A stretch of 36,834 bases of DNA from Planctomycetota bacterium (GCA_026981825.1 JALSID010000442.1:1-36834); one strand, 5' to 3'; positions 8,149-16,825 are shown, counted from the first letter of the stretch. Notes: generated from the letters alone by a model not told the origin. Translations and numbers: made by a program.

Positions 8149-9930
8149 CTATTCCCCTCGTGGTACGGTGCGGCCCAAGGCGACGTCGAATTCGCTGACG
8201 GCGGGAACCAGCATGCTGAGCACGGCGAAGCCATAGGCCGCGACCACCACCACAAAGCCGCCCAAAGGATCGCCGCCCGGTTTCAAGCCCCGGGGCAGCA
8301 AATGGACGACGCACCACCAGGTCAGGAAGGGGCACATTGCAGCCGTGAGCGCCAGGGCACCGGAAGGATTCCGCGCCGCCAGTGATGCGTACATGGCCAC
8401 GCTTCCTGCGAAGATGAACACGATGAAACTGGCAAGCTGGCTTTCGAAGCGTCCGGCCGTCAGGATCAGGAAGACGCAGATCAGGATACCGACGAACAAC
8501 AGGAAGACGATGCCCAGTGCGTTTGCAATGGCCACCCGACTCCGATCGAACGTGATACCGGCGTGCAGCCCCACGGTAATCGAGAAGATCACCAGCACCA
8601 GGAAAGCGATCACCAGGTAGACCCACGCTTCTGCCCCCACGTAACCGGTGAGCCAAAGGTAGCAGCACAGGATCACGGGCAGCAGCCACATTTCCTTCGT
8701 GTTGTACAGCGCTCCGAGCACTTTACCAGCGATGAACTCTCGCGGGGTGAGATCGGTGACGAGGAGCAGATCGAGGGAGCGAAGGTCTCGCTCTGTGGTG
8801 AACGAGGTTACTGCCTGGGCGTTCACGATCATCAGGCTCACCACGGACACTGGCACGAGCACCTGGGCCACGGTCAATCGGGTGGCCAGATCTGCTTCTT
8901 CGGCGGAGAGGATGAAAGCGGCACAGACCAGAGCGAAAAACAGTACGTAGCCTGCTTTGATCAGCACGGGGCGGCGTCCGTAGGCTCGCGTGCGGATCTC
9001 ACGCCAAAGGACCGGATTGTCCCACACATGACGCGGTTTGCGCGCAGGTTTCGATTGTCGCCGTAGCGTTCTGGGGTCGAGGTTATCGCTGAACTCGGCC
9101 AGCTTTTCGGGATTTATTCCCCGCTCCCGAGGGTTCGGGTTCCAGTCGCGGAGCTTCCAGATGGTGATCACGCACAATACAGCCCCCACCAGCAGACAGC
9201 CGGCCACGTGGACGCCGGTAACCAGGGCGCCGGTATTGTCTCCAAGGGGGGGCGGATCAAGGGCTATGCGGATGGCGTGGAGGGGGTTGACGAATCCGAG
9301 CCAAACCTCGCGATCGATTGCCCAGTAGGTGGGCACAATGGCACCGCTGATTTCCGTGAGTACCAGATAGAGCGACAGACACAGGACGGTAAGCGCCAGC
9401 GTCTGGAACGTTCGTTCCCTCCATGCCGCCATGAAAATGCCCAGTGCTCCGGCGGCTATTGCTGTGGCCAAGGTGATGGCGACCACGTTGAGGATTTGGC
9501 CGAACCCCACACCACCGAGGAGGCTGATCAGGGCGAAGACGGGGGTTGCAGCGAGCACAAGCACAGAGGGTTGGAGAAGACTGGCGGCCAGTTTCCCCAA
9601 CACGATCTCCCAGTTGGTGAGGTCGGTTACGAGGAGCAGTACGAAGGTTCGCCTGTCCTTTTCCGTTGTGATCGAGTTCGCGCAGAAGACGGGTGCGAAG
9701 AAGAAGACCAGGCCGAGTTGGACCCAGGACAACAAGTAGACAACACGAGCGCCGAACCGGGCCGTGTCAGGGAGAAGCTGGACCTCCTGGAACCCGACAA
9801 TCGCTTGCCAGGAGGTCCAGAGCAAAACGAGCAGGATGCCGACGTAAATGCTGCGCGCAACGTAGTGCCGTGCTGACCTGGGTAGGGTCAACACCTCGCG
9901 TGCGAAGATCGGGCCGAGCAGACCGTTCAC
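8149..9930 (-). CDS. ABC-2 type permease with two tandem permease modules
   Basis: This is a 593-residue integral membrane protein. Residues ~1-215 and ~305-530 are two related ABC-2 modules. Each has the same cytosolic signature: SITTEKDRRTF..LLVTDLTNWEIVLGK in the first and SFTTERDLRSL.LLLVTDLTPREFIAGK in the second. Such proteins form the membrane part of ABC exporters (the NatB/Gld-like class) and need a separate ATPase, which is not encoded in this window. The start is GTG at 9930, with GGAGG about 12 bases upstream. It lies 183 bases after the MBL hydrolase on the same strand and may share its transcript. The substrate cannot be inferred. Confidence 0.85.
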   Translation of the reverse strand: MNGLLGPIFAREVLTLPRSARHYVARSIYVGILLVLLWTSWQAIVGFQEVQLLPDTARFGARVVYLLSWVQLGLVFFFAPVFCANSITTEKDRRTFVLLLVTDLTNWEIVLGKLAASLLQPSVLVLAATPVFALISLLGGVGFGQILNVVAITLATAIAAGALGIFMAAWRERTFQTLALTVLCLSLYLVLTEISGAIVPTYWAIDREVWLGFVNPLHAIRIALDPPPLGDNTGALVTGVHVAGCLLVGAVLCVITIWKLRDWNPNPRERGINPEKLAEFSDNLDPRTLRRQSKPARKPRHVWDNPVLWREIRTRAYGRRPVLIKAGYVLFFALVCAAFILSAEEADLATRLTVAQVLVPVSVVSLMIVNAQAVTSFTTERDLRSLDLLLVTDLTPREFIAGKVLGALYNTKEMWLLPVILCCYLWLTGYVGAEAWVYLVIAFLVLVIFSITVGLHAGITFDRSRVAIANALGIVFLLFVGILICVFLILTAGRFESQLASFIVFIFAGSVAMYASLAARNPSGALALTAAMCPFLTWWCVVHLLPRGLKPGGDPLGGFVVVVAAYGFAVLSMLVPAVSEFDVALGRTVPRGE

Positions 9931-10113
9931 TGCGGCTGGTTGCCTCCGTCCGGCTTGCTGGATCAGCTCAGAAACGCCACGTCTGGTGCTCTCGCACCGA
10001 TCCTGTGGCGAGCTGTGCGGGCTTGCGCATGATTGGCGTGCACCCCCAGCTCAGGTGTGGGATCCCTGTCACTACGAGCGCCACTGGCGCCAGGATCGAC
10101 CGATGCCTCGGCT

Positions 10114-11028
10114 CTACAACCGGAGCTGCAGGCCGTCGTAGGCTACCAGGACGCGAAGACGGCCACCGGTCTGTTCCCGGGCGAACCGCTCCGCGCGGCG
10201 CCCGAGTTCGTCCAGGTCGCGGTCGGTTCTGGACGGGTCGTGGTGCCACAATAGTAACGTTTCCACACCGGCTTGCGAGGCGACAGAGATAGCCTGTTCG
10301 TAGCTACTATGTCCCCACCCTTCTTTTTGGGGCAGTTCCTCCGGAAGGTACTGCGAATCATGAATGAGTAGGCTCGCTCCAGCGGCGAACTGGCTGAAGC
10401 GGTCAGCATCGGCGTTGCCCTCGTGGTCGGGCGCGAAGACAAGGCTGGCGCCGTCGGTGTCGATCCGGTAGGCAACCGTGGGATCGGTGTGGCGCACTGG
10501 CAGTGCACGGACGCGGACGATGTCTGGGAGGACATCCAGCTCGACTGGCCTGCCGTCGGCGTCGAATTCGTTGCAGTCGCGGCGATCCAGCACCGTACGC
10601 AACTGCACCGGCCACAGCGGTGGGCGGTAGAGCGAGTTGAGCAGACTCCAGAGCGAACTGTGGGGTTGACGCATCGCGTGCAGGACGAGCCGAACCTTGC
10701 GCTGCCAGACGGCCGGGCAGAGCGTCAGCCCGGCGACGTGATCCACATGTAAGTGGGTCAGCAGGACGTGTAGCTCTTCGTCGCTTCTGTAGCAATCGAG
10801 TTTTCGGAGGCCTGTGCCGGCATCAAGGATGAGCCGCCGATCACCGGGCAGCCGGACCTCAAGGCAGGAGGTGTCACCGCCATAGGTGAGGGGGCGGCCG
10901 TCCTGGTCCGGCTTGCGGTCACGGGAGCCGCAGCCGGGATCCCGGCACCGTTCGGTCAAACCGGCCGCGAACTCCGCTGACATTGGGCGGGGGTAACTGC
11001 CCCAGACTCCCTGGCAGATCAACTCCAT
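10114..11028 (-). CDS. MBL-fold metallohydrolase
   Basis: This 304-residue protein has the metallo-beta-lactamase fold. Visible are GGDTSCLEV near the N-terminus, LILDAGTGL, the metal-binding LLTHLHVDHVAG (HxHxDH), VRHTDPTVAYRI (third-His region), LLIHDSQY with a bridging Asp, WGHSSYEQAISVA and LLLWHHDPSRTD (last His). The GGDTSC and GHSSYEQA signatures place it near the RNase Z/PhnP-like phosphodiesterases rather than the beta-lactamases. The substrate is probably a phosphodiester, perhaps a cyclic nucleotide, but this is unproven. An N-terminal insertion has three Cys residues (ERCRDPGCGSRDRK), a small possible extra metal site. AGGAA nine bases before the ATG supports the start. It follows the 74-residue gene by 75 bases. 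Confidence 0.85.
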   Translation of the reverse strand: MELICQGVWGSYPRPMSAEFAAGLTERCRDPGCGSRDRKPDQDGRPLTYGGDTSCLEVRLPGDRRLILDAGTGLRKLDCYRSDEELHVLLTHLHVDHVAGLTLCPAVWQRKVRLVLHAMRQPHSSLWSLLNSLYRPPLWPVQLRTVLDRRDCNEFDADGRPVELDVLPDIVRVRALPVRHTDPTVAYRIDTDGASLVFAPDHEGNADADRFSQFAAGASLLIHDSQYLPEELPQKEGWGHSSYEQAISVASQAGVETLLLWHHDPSRTDRDLDELGRRAERFAREQTGGRLRVLVAYDGLQLRL

Positions 11029-11103
11029 CGCGTTCGTTCCTGAAGAACCCCGTGAGTGGGACTGCCGAGCTGACGTCGGTCGGGAATCGGGCCGAACCGC
11101 AGC

Positions 11104-11328
11104 TTACCGGCGGTACCCGAGGCTCTTGATTACCTGCAGGACGTCCTCGACGTTAATGTATCGCTTTCCTGTGCGGATCTTGTATTGGTCGATTGCTTCC
11201 GCCAGTTCTCGTGCCTCAGGACTGTAATGCTCGCGTGATCCCCCAAACTGCCGGCGCTCGACGCAGTCCGGAGCTGCTGCCTGATTTCGCCGCCGATCGA
11301 CGAATTGTGGCGTAGGGACGTCGCTCAT
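11104..11328 (-). CDS. Small conserved-type hypothetical protein
   Basis: This is a 74-residue soluble protein. It has a disordered Arg-rich start (VDRRRN...CVERRQFGG) and a folded helical end with YSPEARELAEAIDQYK and INVEDVLQVIKSLGYRR. The second part resembles small planctomycete proteins of unknown function that I recall with the same layout. AAGGGAAG stands about six bases before the ATG. It is probably cotranscribed with the MBL hydrolase 75 bases downstream. No function is assigned. Confidence 0.75.
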   Translation of the reverse strand: MSDVPTPQFVDRRRNQAAAPDCVERRQFGGSREHYSPEARELAEAIDQYKIRTGKRYINVEDVLQVIKSLGYRR

Positions 11329-11707
11329 GATTCGCTTCCCTTTCGCTCAGGGAGAACCCGCACGGAGCGGCATCGCTGGCCCTTTCAACACTAGAACGTC
11401 AGCCGTCCCGCCGGGCGTAAGAAGCCCAGTTCAGGGCAACGGTGTATCCGGCACAACCGATTCGTCTGGAGTGCTCGTGTCCGCACGGTGCGAACCCCCC
11501 GGCAACAGCGGGGAAGAGCCCAGGGAAACCGAACCAACGGGCGTTAGGGGCGGCCGCTACTACCACTCTGGGCCCCGTACCCCCAGGAACAAGTACCGCG
11601 GGTGTTGCCCTGCTAACCAACCCCGCCGGCGAGAGAGTGACGCCTTCGTCCAGTTCCAGGTTGGTGGTCGTGCGCGACGGCGAAACAGGTGCTGTTGTTC
11701 GAACACG
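11329..11707. other. Spacer without a recognised gene
   Basis: This stretch lies between purC and the 74-residue gene. Open frames cross it on both strands, but they have no signature and one runs on into purC. No riboswitch core was recognised. It probably holds the promoter for the small-protein/MBL/permease group. Confidence 0.4.
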
Positions 11708-12598
11708 CTACTTCCAGGGGAACGCTCGGCCGGTGAGTCTCTCGTAAGCTTCAATGTACCGCTGGCGAGTTTGTTCCACGATGTCGTCCGGCAGCGGAGG
11801 AGGGGGGGAATTCTTGTCCCAGTCGGTTGCATCCAGCCAGTCGCGAACGAACTGTTTGTCGAACGATGGTTGACTTCGCCCGGGCTGATAGGCATCGGCG
11901 GGCCAGAAGCGCGAGCTGTCTGGGGTGAAGACCTCGTCGATCAGGATGAGCCGCCCGTCGCACCAGCCCCACTCGAGCTTTGTGTCAGCAAGGAGGATGC
12001 CTCGCTCACGCGCGTACGCTCTCGCCTTGTTGTAGAGCGCCACGCTGCGCGCTCGAAGTTCCTCTGCAACATCATTCCCTACCCGCCGTGCCATCTCCTC
12101 GAAGGAGATGTTCTCGTCGTGTCCTGATGCGGCTTTGGTTGCGGGGGTAAAGAGAGGCTGTTCCAATTCTGCGCTTTCGACGAGCCCCGGGGGTAGCTTG
12201 ATGCCGCATACGCTGCCCGTCTTTTGGTACTCCTTCCAGGCACTGCCCGCCAGGTAGCCGCGGACGACGCATTCAATCGGTACCGGTTGCGCTTTCCGCA
12301 CCAGCATGGTGCGACCGCGTAACTGATCTATGGGGGCTGCTGCGGGAATGGGCATCTGATCCACATCGTCCGTGATCAGGTGATGGGGTTCCCCGAGATA
12401 GTGGAACCAGAACACGCTGAGCCCGGTTAGCACGCGCCCCTTGTCGGGGATGGGGGTGGGCAGGACCCAATCGAACGCGCTGATCCGGTCCGTGGCGATC
12501 ATCAGCAAGGTGTCACCGAGGTCATAGATGTCACGCACCTTGCCACGGCGTACCGGCAGCTCCGGTAAGGACGTTTCGGCGACGGCTGGTCGTGCCAT
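11708..12598 (-). CDS. purC: Phosphoribosylaminoimidazole-succinocarboxamide synthase
   Basis: PurC joins CAIR with aspartate using ATP to form SAICAR in de novo purine synthesis, in the cytosol. The 296-residue product matches the longer PurC class. Signatures are [13 protein letters not shown] at the start, [71 protein letters not shown] and [16 protein letters not shown]. The start at 12598 is chosen because it begins just before the conserved KVRDIY region and has GGAGCGGAG directly upstream. The open frame extends further but without homology. A well-placed promoter lies at 12643-12671. Confidence 0.97.
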   Translation of the reverse strand: MARPAVAETSLPELPVRRGKVRDIYDLGDTLLMIATDRISAFDWVLPTPIPDKGRVLTGLSVFWFHYLGEPHHLITDDVDQMPIPAAAPIDQLRGRTMLVRKAQPVPIECVVRGYLAGSAWKEYQKTGSVCGIKLPPGLVESAELEQPLFTPATKAASGHDENISFEEMARRVGNDVAEELRARSVALYNKARAYARERGILLADTKLEWGWCDGRLILIDEVFTPDSSRFWPADAYQPGRSQPSFDKQFVRDWLDATDWDKNSPPPPLPDDIVEQTRQRYIEAYERLTGRAFPWK

Positions 12599-12642
12599 CG
12601 TCTCCGCTCCGTGTCTGTCTGGTGTGCTGCTGAGCTTCGCGA

Positions 12643-12671
12643 AGTGTACCCAGTTTCTACCGCGAGGCCAA
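12643..12671 (-). promoter_or_regulatory. Candidate sigma-70 promoter of purC
   Basis: The reverse strand reads TTGGCC (12671-12666), a 17-base spacer and TACACT (12648-12643). Transcription would start near 12636, about 38 bases before the purC ATG. Spacing and location are both as expected. Confidence 0.6.
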
Positions 12672-13235
12672 CCCGACGAACCTGATCTGCAGGGGCGCCT
12701 CATCTGGTATTCCGGCGTCCGATCCCAGCCGCTTTACCAGTGCGGGCGCAAGACGGAGTGCCAGGGCAGGGGGAATACGAAGTGGGAATATCCAGGTGGG
12801 TCCTTTTTGGGATCCTGCGCCACTGCTCGATCAGGGGTGCTGCGAGGGGATTCACGTGACGTCTGGGATCGGTGGCGGATTGGGACATTGGGCGGGTGGC
12901 ACCCGTTGCTGAGGCTCGATGGGACCCCCTGGGGTGGCAGCACCAATGGGCTAAGCGTCGGCTCATGCCGTGCTTACGGTTCGCTCTCAGGCCATTGGGC
13001 TCACTGCTTCAGCCATGAGGGAAGGGAGGCTGGTTTTTCGGAATGGTGGTGAGTAAAGTAGTTAGAGTCCAGTTCAGCACTCGCACCGTTGTGTCACCAT
13101 GGGTTAGAGTTGGTGGGGCCAGCCGATCCAGAGTGACGGGGAAGGCGCTCCGCGCCTCCGTGCCCACGCCGAACCAGATGTGCGCCCCCCTATGCCCGGG
13201 GCAGCCATCTGCCCACACGATCGGCTCCGATTCCC
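12672..13235. other. Divergent spacer, no recognised gene
   Basis: This region lies upstream of both purC (leftward) and the GH10-like gene (rightward). Short open frames on both strands give Pro/Arg/Ser-rich translations with no family. A small self-complementary GACCCCCTGGGGTG sits near 12923-12936. No promoter for the rightward gene could be picked with confidence. Confidence 0.45.
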
Positions 13236-14693
13236 ATGACGATGCTGCGTTGCTGTTTTCAACCTTCAGACTTGGCGGACCGTTGGCCCTTTCTGAAGCA
13301 GGCCTACCTGTGCGGGCCAGACGACGTGCCCTGGAGGACTTGGACGGAAGTAAAGCCGGGCATGCTCACGTGCGTCGCTGAGGGGGCGGATAGTTGTTCG
13401 TGCCATGTTCTGTGGCCGGTCACAGCGTACGGCTGTCTTGGGTTGCGCACCACGTCGTTGCCGGAACGTGCGGAGCCGTACGACTTGAACATTGAGCTGG
13501 TCAGGGGCAAGATGGCACGAGTTCAGGAGGTGCAACGTGAGTTAGAAGAGGGAGGGGTGAGGGCGGCCAGTCGGGCCCGCGTTGCCATCCGCGACGTTCG
13601 CCAGCTCTTCTTTGACATGCTGTTTCGGGCGCCGGCAGACGCCATGGCAGAGCTTTCCGATCGCTGTTTGTCCGAGTTGGTTCGGATCGGGGACGAGTTG
13701 ATCCTGGACTACGCTCGGACCATATCCGAACAGCGAAAGCGACTGAAGCAGATGCCTCTGCTCATCGTCCGCGCCCCGTGCGCCGCGATTCACGATGTGG
13801 ACTTGCACGAGCTTTCCCGCTTCGTCACGACCGTGCAGATCTTGGCTCCGTGGAGCGAAATCGAACGTCAGCAGGGAGAATACGACTGGAGCGAGTTGGA
13901 TCGGGCAGTGACCGCATGCAGGAAGGCCGGCCTGAGCGTGGGGTTGGGCCCTTTGGTATGCTGGGAAAAGTACGCCCTGCCGGATTGGCTCTGGCTATAC
14001 ACAGATCGATTCGACGCGATTCTGGAGTTTGCAACCCGGTTCGTCGGGGCGGTAACGGCGCGCTACCGAGACAGTGTACGCGTCTGGGAGCTGGCATCAC
14101 GTCTCAACTGTGGCGCGGCGCTGCTCTTCGAAGCGGTGGAGCGTCTGCAGCTTGCGGCCGGGATCGCCGCCGCTGCTGCGCCAAACCTGGACGGTGGCTT
14201 CTGTTATATCACCCTGGGGCAACCCTGGTCGGAGTACTCGGCGCACGTGGAAGACACGGGAGCGTTCTATTTCGCGGATACCTTGTGCCGGCTCGGTGGG
14301 ACCGTGAGGGGACTTGGGATCGAGATCACCACGGGCTACGGGAGCGGCTTGAGTTGGCCGCGTGACCTTGTCGAGATCGCCTACGTCCTGGCTCGCTATG
14401 GTTCGCTTGGTTTACCCCTCGTGGTCACACTGGCAGCACCTGTCTCACCGGCTGCTTCCGAACGCACGCTTGTGCAGACGGAGTGCCTGAACGGTCTGCA
14501 GGTGGGGGAAACGCCCCCTCCCATTGAGTGGGTTGCTCACGCCTCTTGCCTGGCGGCATCCCGACCGGATGTGGCGGCATTGGTTTGGAGTCATCTGACT
14601 GAGCACCATCTAGGCATGTATCCACGTGCTGGGTTCTGGGGTGATCCTTCCCTGCGAACTGCGCTGCTCAAAGGGCTGAGATGCGAATGCTGA
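13236..14693 (+). CDS. GH10-like TIM-barrel protein lacking the canonical acid/base motif
   Basis: This 485-residue cytosolic-looking protein has a second half resembling family 10 glycoside hydrolases (xylanase-type barrels). WSEIERQQGEYDWSELDRAV and CRKAGLSVGLGPLVCWEKYALPDWLW correspond to barrel strands 2-3, LGIEITTG to the strand bearing the nucleophile, and ALVWSHLTEHHLGM plus GFWGDPSLRTAL to the final strand. Where active GH10 enzymes have W-D-V-V-N-E, this protein reads VWELASRLN, so the acid/base Glu is absent. The nucleophile-like Glu remains. The first ~170 residues are unrelated and partly coiled coil (~90-165). There is no signal peptide. Xylanase activity should not be assumed. 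ATG codons at 13236 and 13242 are both possible starts. Confidence 0.75.
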   Translation: MTMLRCCFQPSDLADRWPFLKQAYLCGPDDVPWRTWTEVKPGMLTCVAEGADSCSCHVLWPVTAYGCLGLRTTSLPERAEPYDLNIELVRGKMARVQEVQRELEEGGVRAASRARVAIRDVRQLFFDMLFRAPADAMAELSDRCLSELVRIGDELILDYARTISEQRKRLKQMPLLIVRAPCAAIHDVDLHELSRFVTTVQILAPWSEIERQQGEYDWSELDRAVTACRKAGLSVGLGPLVCWEKYALPDWLWLYTDRFDAILEFATRFVGAVTARYRDSVRVWELASRLNCGAALLFEAVERLQLAAGIAAAAAPNLDGGFCYITLGQPWSEYSAHVEDTGAFYFADTLCRLGGTVRGLGIEITTGYGSGLSWPRDLVEIAYVLARYGSLGLPLVVTLAAPVSPAASERTLVQTECLNGLQVGETPPPIEWVAHASCLAASRPDVAALVWSHLTEHHLGMYPRAGFWGDPSLRTALLKGLRCEC

Positions 14694-14734
14694 CCATCGG
14701 ATAACGGAGCATTTGTTTCGCTGTCCGTTGGTCA
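14691..14734 (+). terminator. Stem-loop overlapping the GH10-like stop codon
   Basis: TGACC (14691-14695) pairs with GGTCA (14730-14734) and AACGGA (14703-14708) pairs with TCCGTT (14724-14729), leaving an asymmetric bulge and a 15-base loop. It begins at the stop codon. No T-run follows, so termination is only suggested. Confidence 0.4.
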
Positions 14735-15037
14735 GGGGACACGGCGGTTCTAAGTGGTGACGACGCGGTTTTGCGGCCGGCCCGGGGCCGCCGTTGCGCC
14801 GGGCAAGTGTGCATCTGGCGGGCGAGACGATCTCTCGGAGTCGCGTTGCCCGGCCGGGGGGCCTGGTGCTTCCGGTGGCAGTTGCTGTGGAGCCAGCGGT
14901 ACTGACCGCAGGGCTGGCCAAGCCGTAACGCAGCCCTCGTGCAACCGCCGTTTCATCAGCCGTGGCCGCGGTGCTCCGGTGCCGTGTTACAATATTCGGG
15001 TGTCGGTCGGACCTCCCTCGCGTTCTGGAGAAGAGAC
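14735..15037. other. Spacer upstream of the peroxiredoxin
   Basis: This 303-base spacer has no recognised gene. A TACAAT at 14988-14993, 45 bases before the ATG at 15038, is a plausible -10 box, although no TTG-type -35 box is properly placed. TGGAG at 15026-15030 is the ribosome binding site. Confidence 0.4.
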
Positions 15038-15634
15038 ATGGTTCCGTTCCATCGGCGATCTTACCTGTGGGTTGCTGCGGTAACTGTCGTGGGCATCCTA
15101 TGCAGCAGTGTGGCAGTCAGTGCGCAACAGCGCAGAGGGCGAGGCGTGGAGCTGAGGGTGAAGGAAGGCGATCCGGCGCCCAGCTTCGAATTGACGGCGG
15201 TGGTGCTGAGGGATGGTAAGCCGGTCAAGACAAAGGTGCGCCTGAGCGACTACAAGGGCAAGAAGAACGTCGTGCTTTACTTCTTTCCTAAAGCGTCCAC
15301 GCCTGGGTGAACGATCGAGGCACTCGGCTTCCGTGAGAAGCTGGAAGAGTTCAAGAAGCTGGACACGGTGGTGATTGGGGTGAGCACGGACCAGTTCGAG
15401 GATCAGGCGCGGTTCGCCGTAGACCAGAGCTTGAACTTTCCTCTAGCGATCGATCCGAACAAGAAGCTCGTCGACGCGGTTGGGTGCGGGCGCGGCGCGT
15501 ATGCGGCGCGGATCACGCTGGTGATCGACAAGAAGGGGATCATCCGCAAGGTATACAAGAAGGTCTCCGTTCGTAACCACGCAGAGGAGGTGCTCGATTT
15601 CGTTCGCAAGAAGCTCGCGTCCGCTGCTAGCTGA
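15038..15634 (+). CDS. Exported peroxiredoxin, predicted selenoprotein (in-frame UGA at the catalytic position)
   Basis: Peroxiredoxins reduce peroxides with a peroxidatic Cys in a PxxxTxxC motif. This 199-codon frame has a signal peptide (residues ~1-29, ending VAVSAQ), then GDPAPSFEL, VVLYFFPKASTPG, a TGA at 15308-15310 as codon 91, then TIEALGFREKLEEF, VVIGVSTDQFEDQ, LNFPLAIDPNKKLVDAVG and ARITLVIDKKG. The TGA replaces exactly the catalytic Cys of TPGC. The rest of the fold follows in frame, undamaged, to a TGA at 15632. A SECIS-like stem-loop follows the UGA. It therefore reads as Sec91 in a BCP/PrxQ-like, 1-Cys-type enzyme. The usual resolving Cys five residues on is Leu, and Cys150 is the only other Cys of the mature part. 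TGGAG lies seven bases before the ATG. A pseudogene is the alternative. No selABCD gene lies in the window. Confidence 0.85.
15311..15344 (+). promoter_or_regulatory. Candidate bacterial SECIS element
   Basis: Directly after the UGA, CGGCTTC (15325-15331) pairs with GAAGCTG (15337-15343) in a 7-bp stem with one G-U pair. A further U-G pair is possible at the base. The apical loop is CGTGA, with a G in its first two bases. The loop starts 21 nt after the UGA, inside the 16-37 nt range described for bacterial SECIS elements that recruit SelB. The fold was done by hand. Confidence 0.65.
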
Positions 15635-15748
15635 GTGGGGACCGATCTGGGGTCGGCCGGACGGTCAGACGGACTGGGGGACTGGCCCACTGCTCTGTCG
15701 GGTCCTGGTTCGGAGCAGGGGTGAACGAGGGCCGGAGGCCACCTTTGC

Positions 15749-16825
15749 ATGAGCCGCGTGGGGGTCTTGCTCGTACAACTTGGCACTCCAGACCAGCCTA
15801 CGCCCCAGGCCGTCCGGCGGTACCTGCGCGAGTTTCTTGGTGATCCGCGGGTGATCGAGGCGCCCCGCTGGATTTGGTGGTTTGTGCTCCGCTTTCGCGT
15901 CTTGCCCAGTCGTTCGTACCAGTCGGCCACCAAGTACGCTCGGATTTGGCACCCGGAGCGAGGTTCCCCCCTGTTGTACGTTACCCGCCAGCAAACACTA
16001 AAGTTACAGGAAGCGCTCGGGGAGGACTACCTCGTTCGCTTCGGCATGCGTTACGGCAACCCGGCAATTGGCCCGGCGGTGACGGAGTTAATGGCGGCCG
16101 GAGTGGACCGCCTTTTGATGGTGCCGATGTACCCCCAGTACAGTGCGACCACCACCGGTACGGCTTGCGACGCTCTCTTCCAGGACCTCATGCGGCGCCG
16201 TGTCGTACCTGCTCTAAGAGTGGTTCCCCCCTATTACGACGACCCGCTTTACATCGAGGCTGTTGTTCACCGTGTGCGCGAGACGCTCGAAGACTGGGGC
16301 AAGGAGCCGGAGAAGATCCTGTTTTCGTTCCACGGGATTCCGGTGGCTTACGTGCAGCGCGGTGATCCCTATCCCGAACACGTGCAGCGGACCTGTAAGC
16401 TCCTTGCTGCCCGGTTGCGTCTGGACGACGAGCAATGGATTCTCTGCTACCAGTCGCGGTTTGGCCGCGCGCCTTGGCTGCAGCCCTACACCGACGACGT
16501 TCTGGTCGAACTGGCGACGCGGGGAGTTCGCCGGGTACTGGTGGTGCAGCCCGGCTTTACCGCGGATTGTCTGGAGACGGTGGATGAGATCGGATTTGAA
16601 GCGGCGGAATTGTTCAAGTGTCACGGGGGGGAGGAGCTGGTTCGCGTGCCCGCCCTGAACGATCATCCCGCGTGGATAGCGGCGTTGGCCGCCCTTGTCC
16701 GGCGGGAATCGTGTAACTGGGTTTCCGAAACGGAGACCGGCAGCACGGTTGCCCCAACGGCTGCCGGTGAGACGACGCCTCGGGACGCCTCTCCCGTGCA
16801 GGACGATGCAGCAGAACGCATGTGA
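15749..16825 (+). CDS. hemH: Ferrochelatase
   Basis: Ferrochelatase inserts Fe(II) into protoporphyrin IX, the last step of heme synthesis, at the inner face of the membrane. The 358-residue protein has GVLLVQLGTPDQPTP at the start, YRxYxxG-type core GMRYGNPAIG, VPMYPQYSATTTG, FSFHGIPVAYVQRGDPY with the metal-handling His, YQSRFGRAPWLQPYTDD, and QPGFTADCLETVDEIG with the conserved Glu. The CLET motif resembles the proteobacterial, protoporphyrin-using enzymes more than the coproporphyrin type. The last ~35 residues are a Thr/Ala/Glu-rich extension. hemE starts inside its 3' end, so the two are an operon. GGAGG about ten bases before the ATG supports the start. Confidence 0.97.
   Translation: MSRVGVLLVQLGTPDQPTPQAVRRYLREFLGDPRVIEAPRWIWWFVLRFRVLPSRSYQSATKYARIWHPERGSPLLYVTRQQTLKLQEALGEDYLVRFGMRYGNPAIGPAVTELMAAGVDRLLMVPMYPQYSATTTGTACDALFQDLMRRRVVPALRVVPPYYDDPLYIEAVVHRVRETLEDWGKEPEKILFSFHGIPVAYVQRGDPYPEHVQRTCKLLAARLRLDDEQWILCYQSRFGRAPWLQPYTDDVLVELATRGVRRVLVVQPGFTADCLETVDEIGFEAAELFKCHGGEELVRVPALNDHPAWIAALAALVRRESCNWVSETETGSTVAPTAAGETTPRDASPVQDDAAERM

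Noticed and set aside
11442..11747. A 101-codon plus-strand frame ending in [18 protein letters not shown], considered as a real small gene.
   Set aside because: No family resemblance and no ribosome binding site, and it runs into the 3' end of purC on the other strand.
16695..16805. A longer start for hemE.
   Set aside because: The extra 37 codons are an out-of-frame shadow of hemH, and the HemE family begins after 16806.
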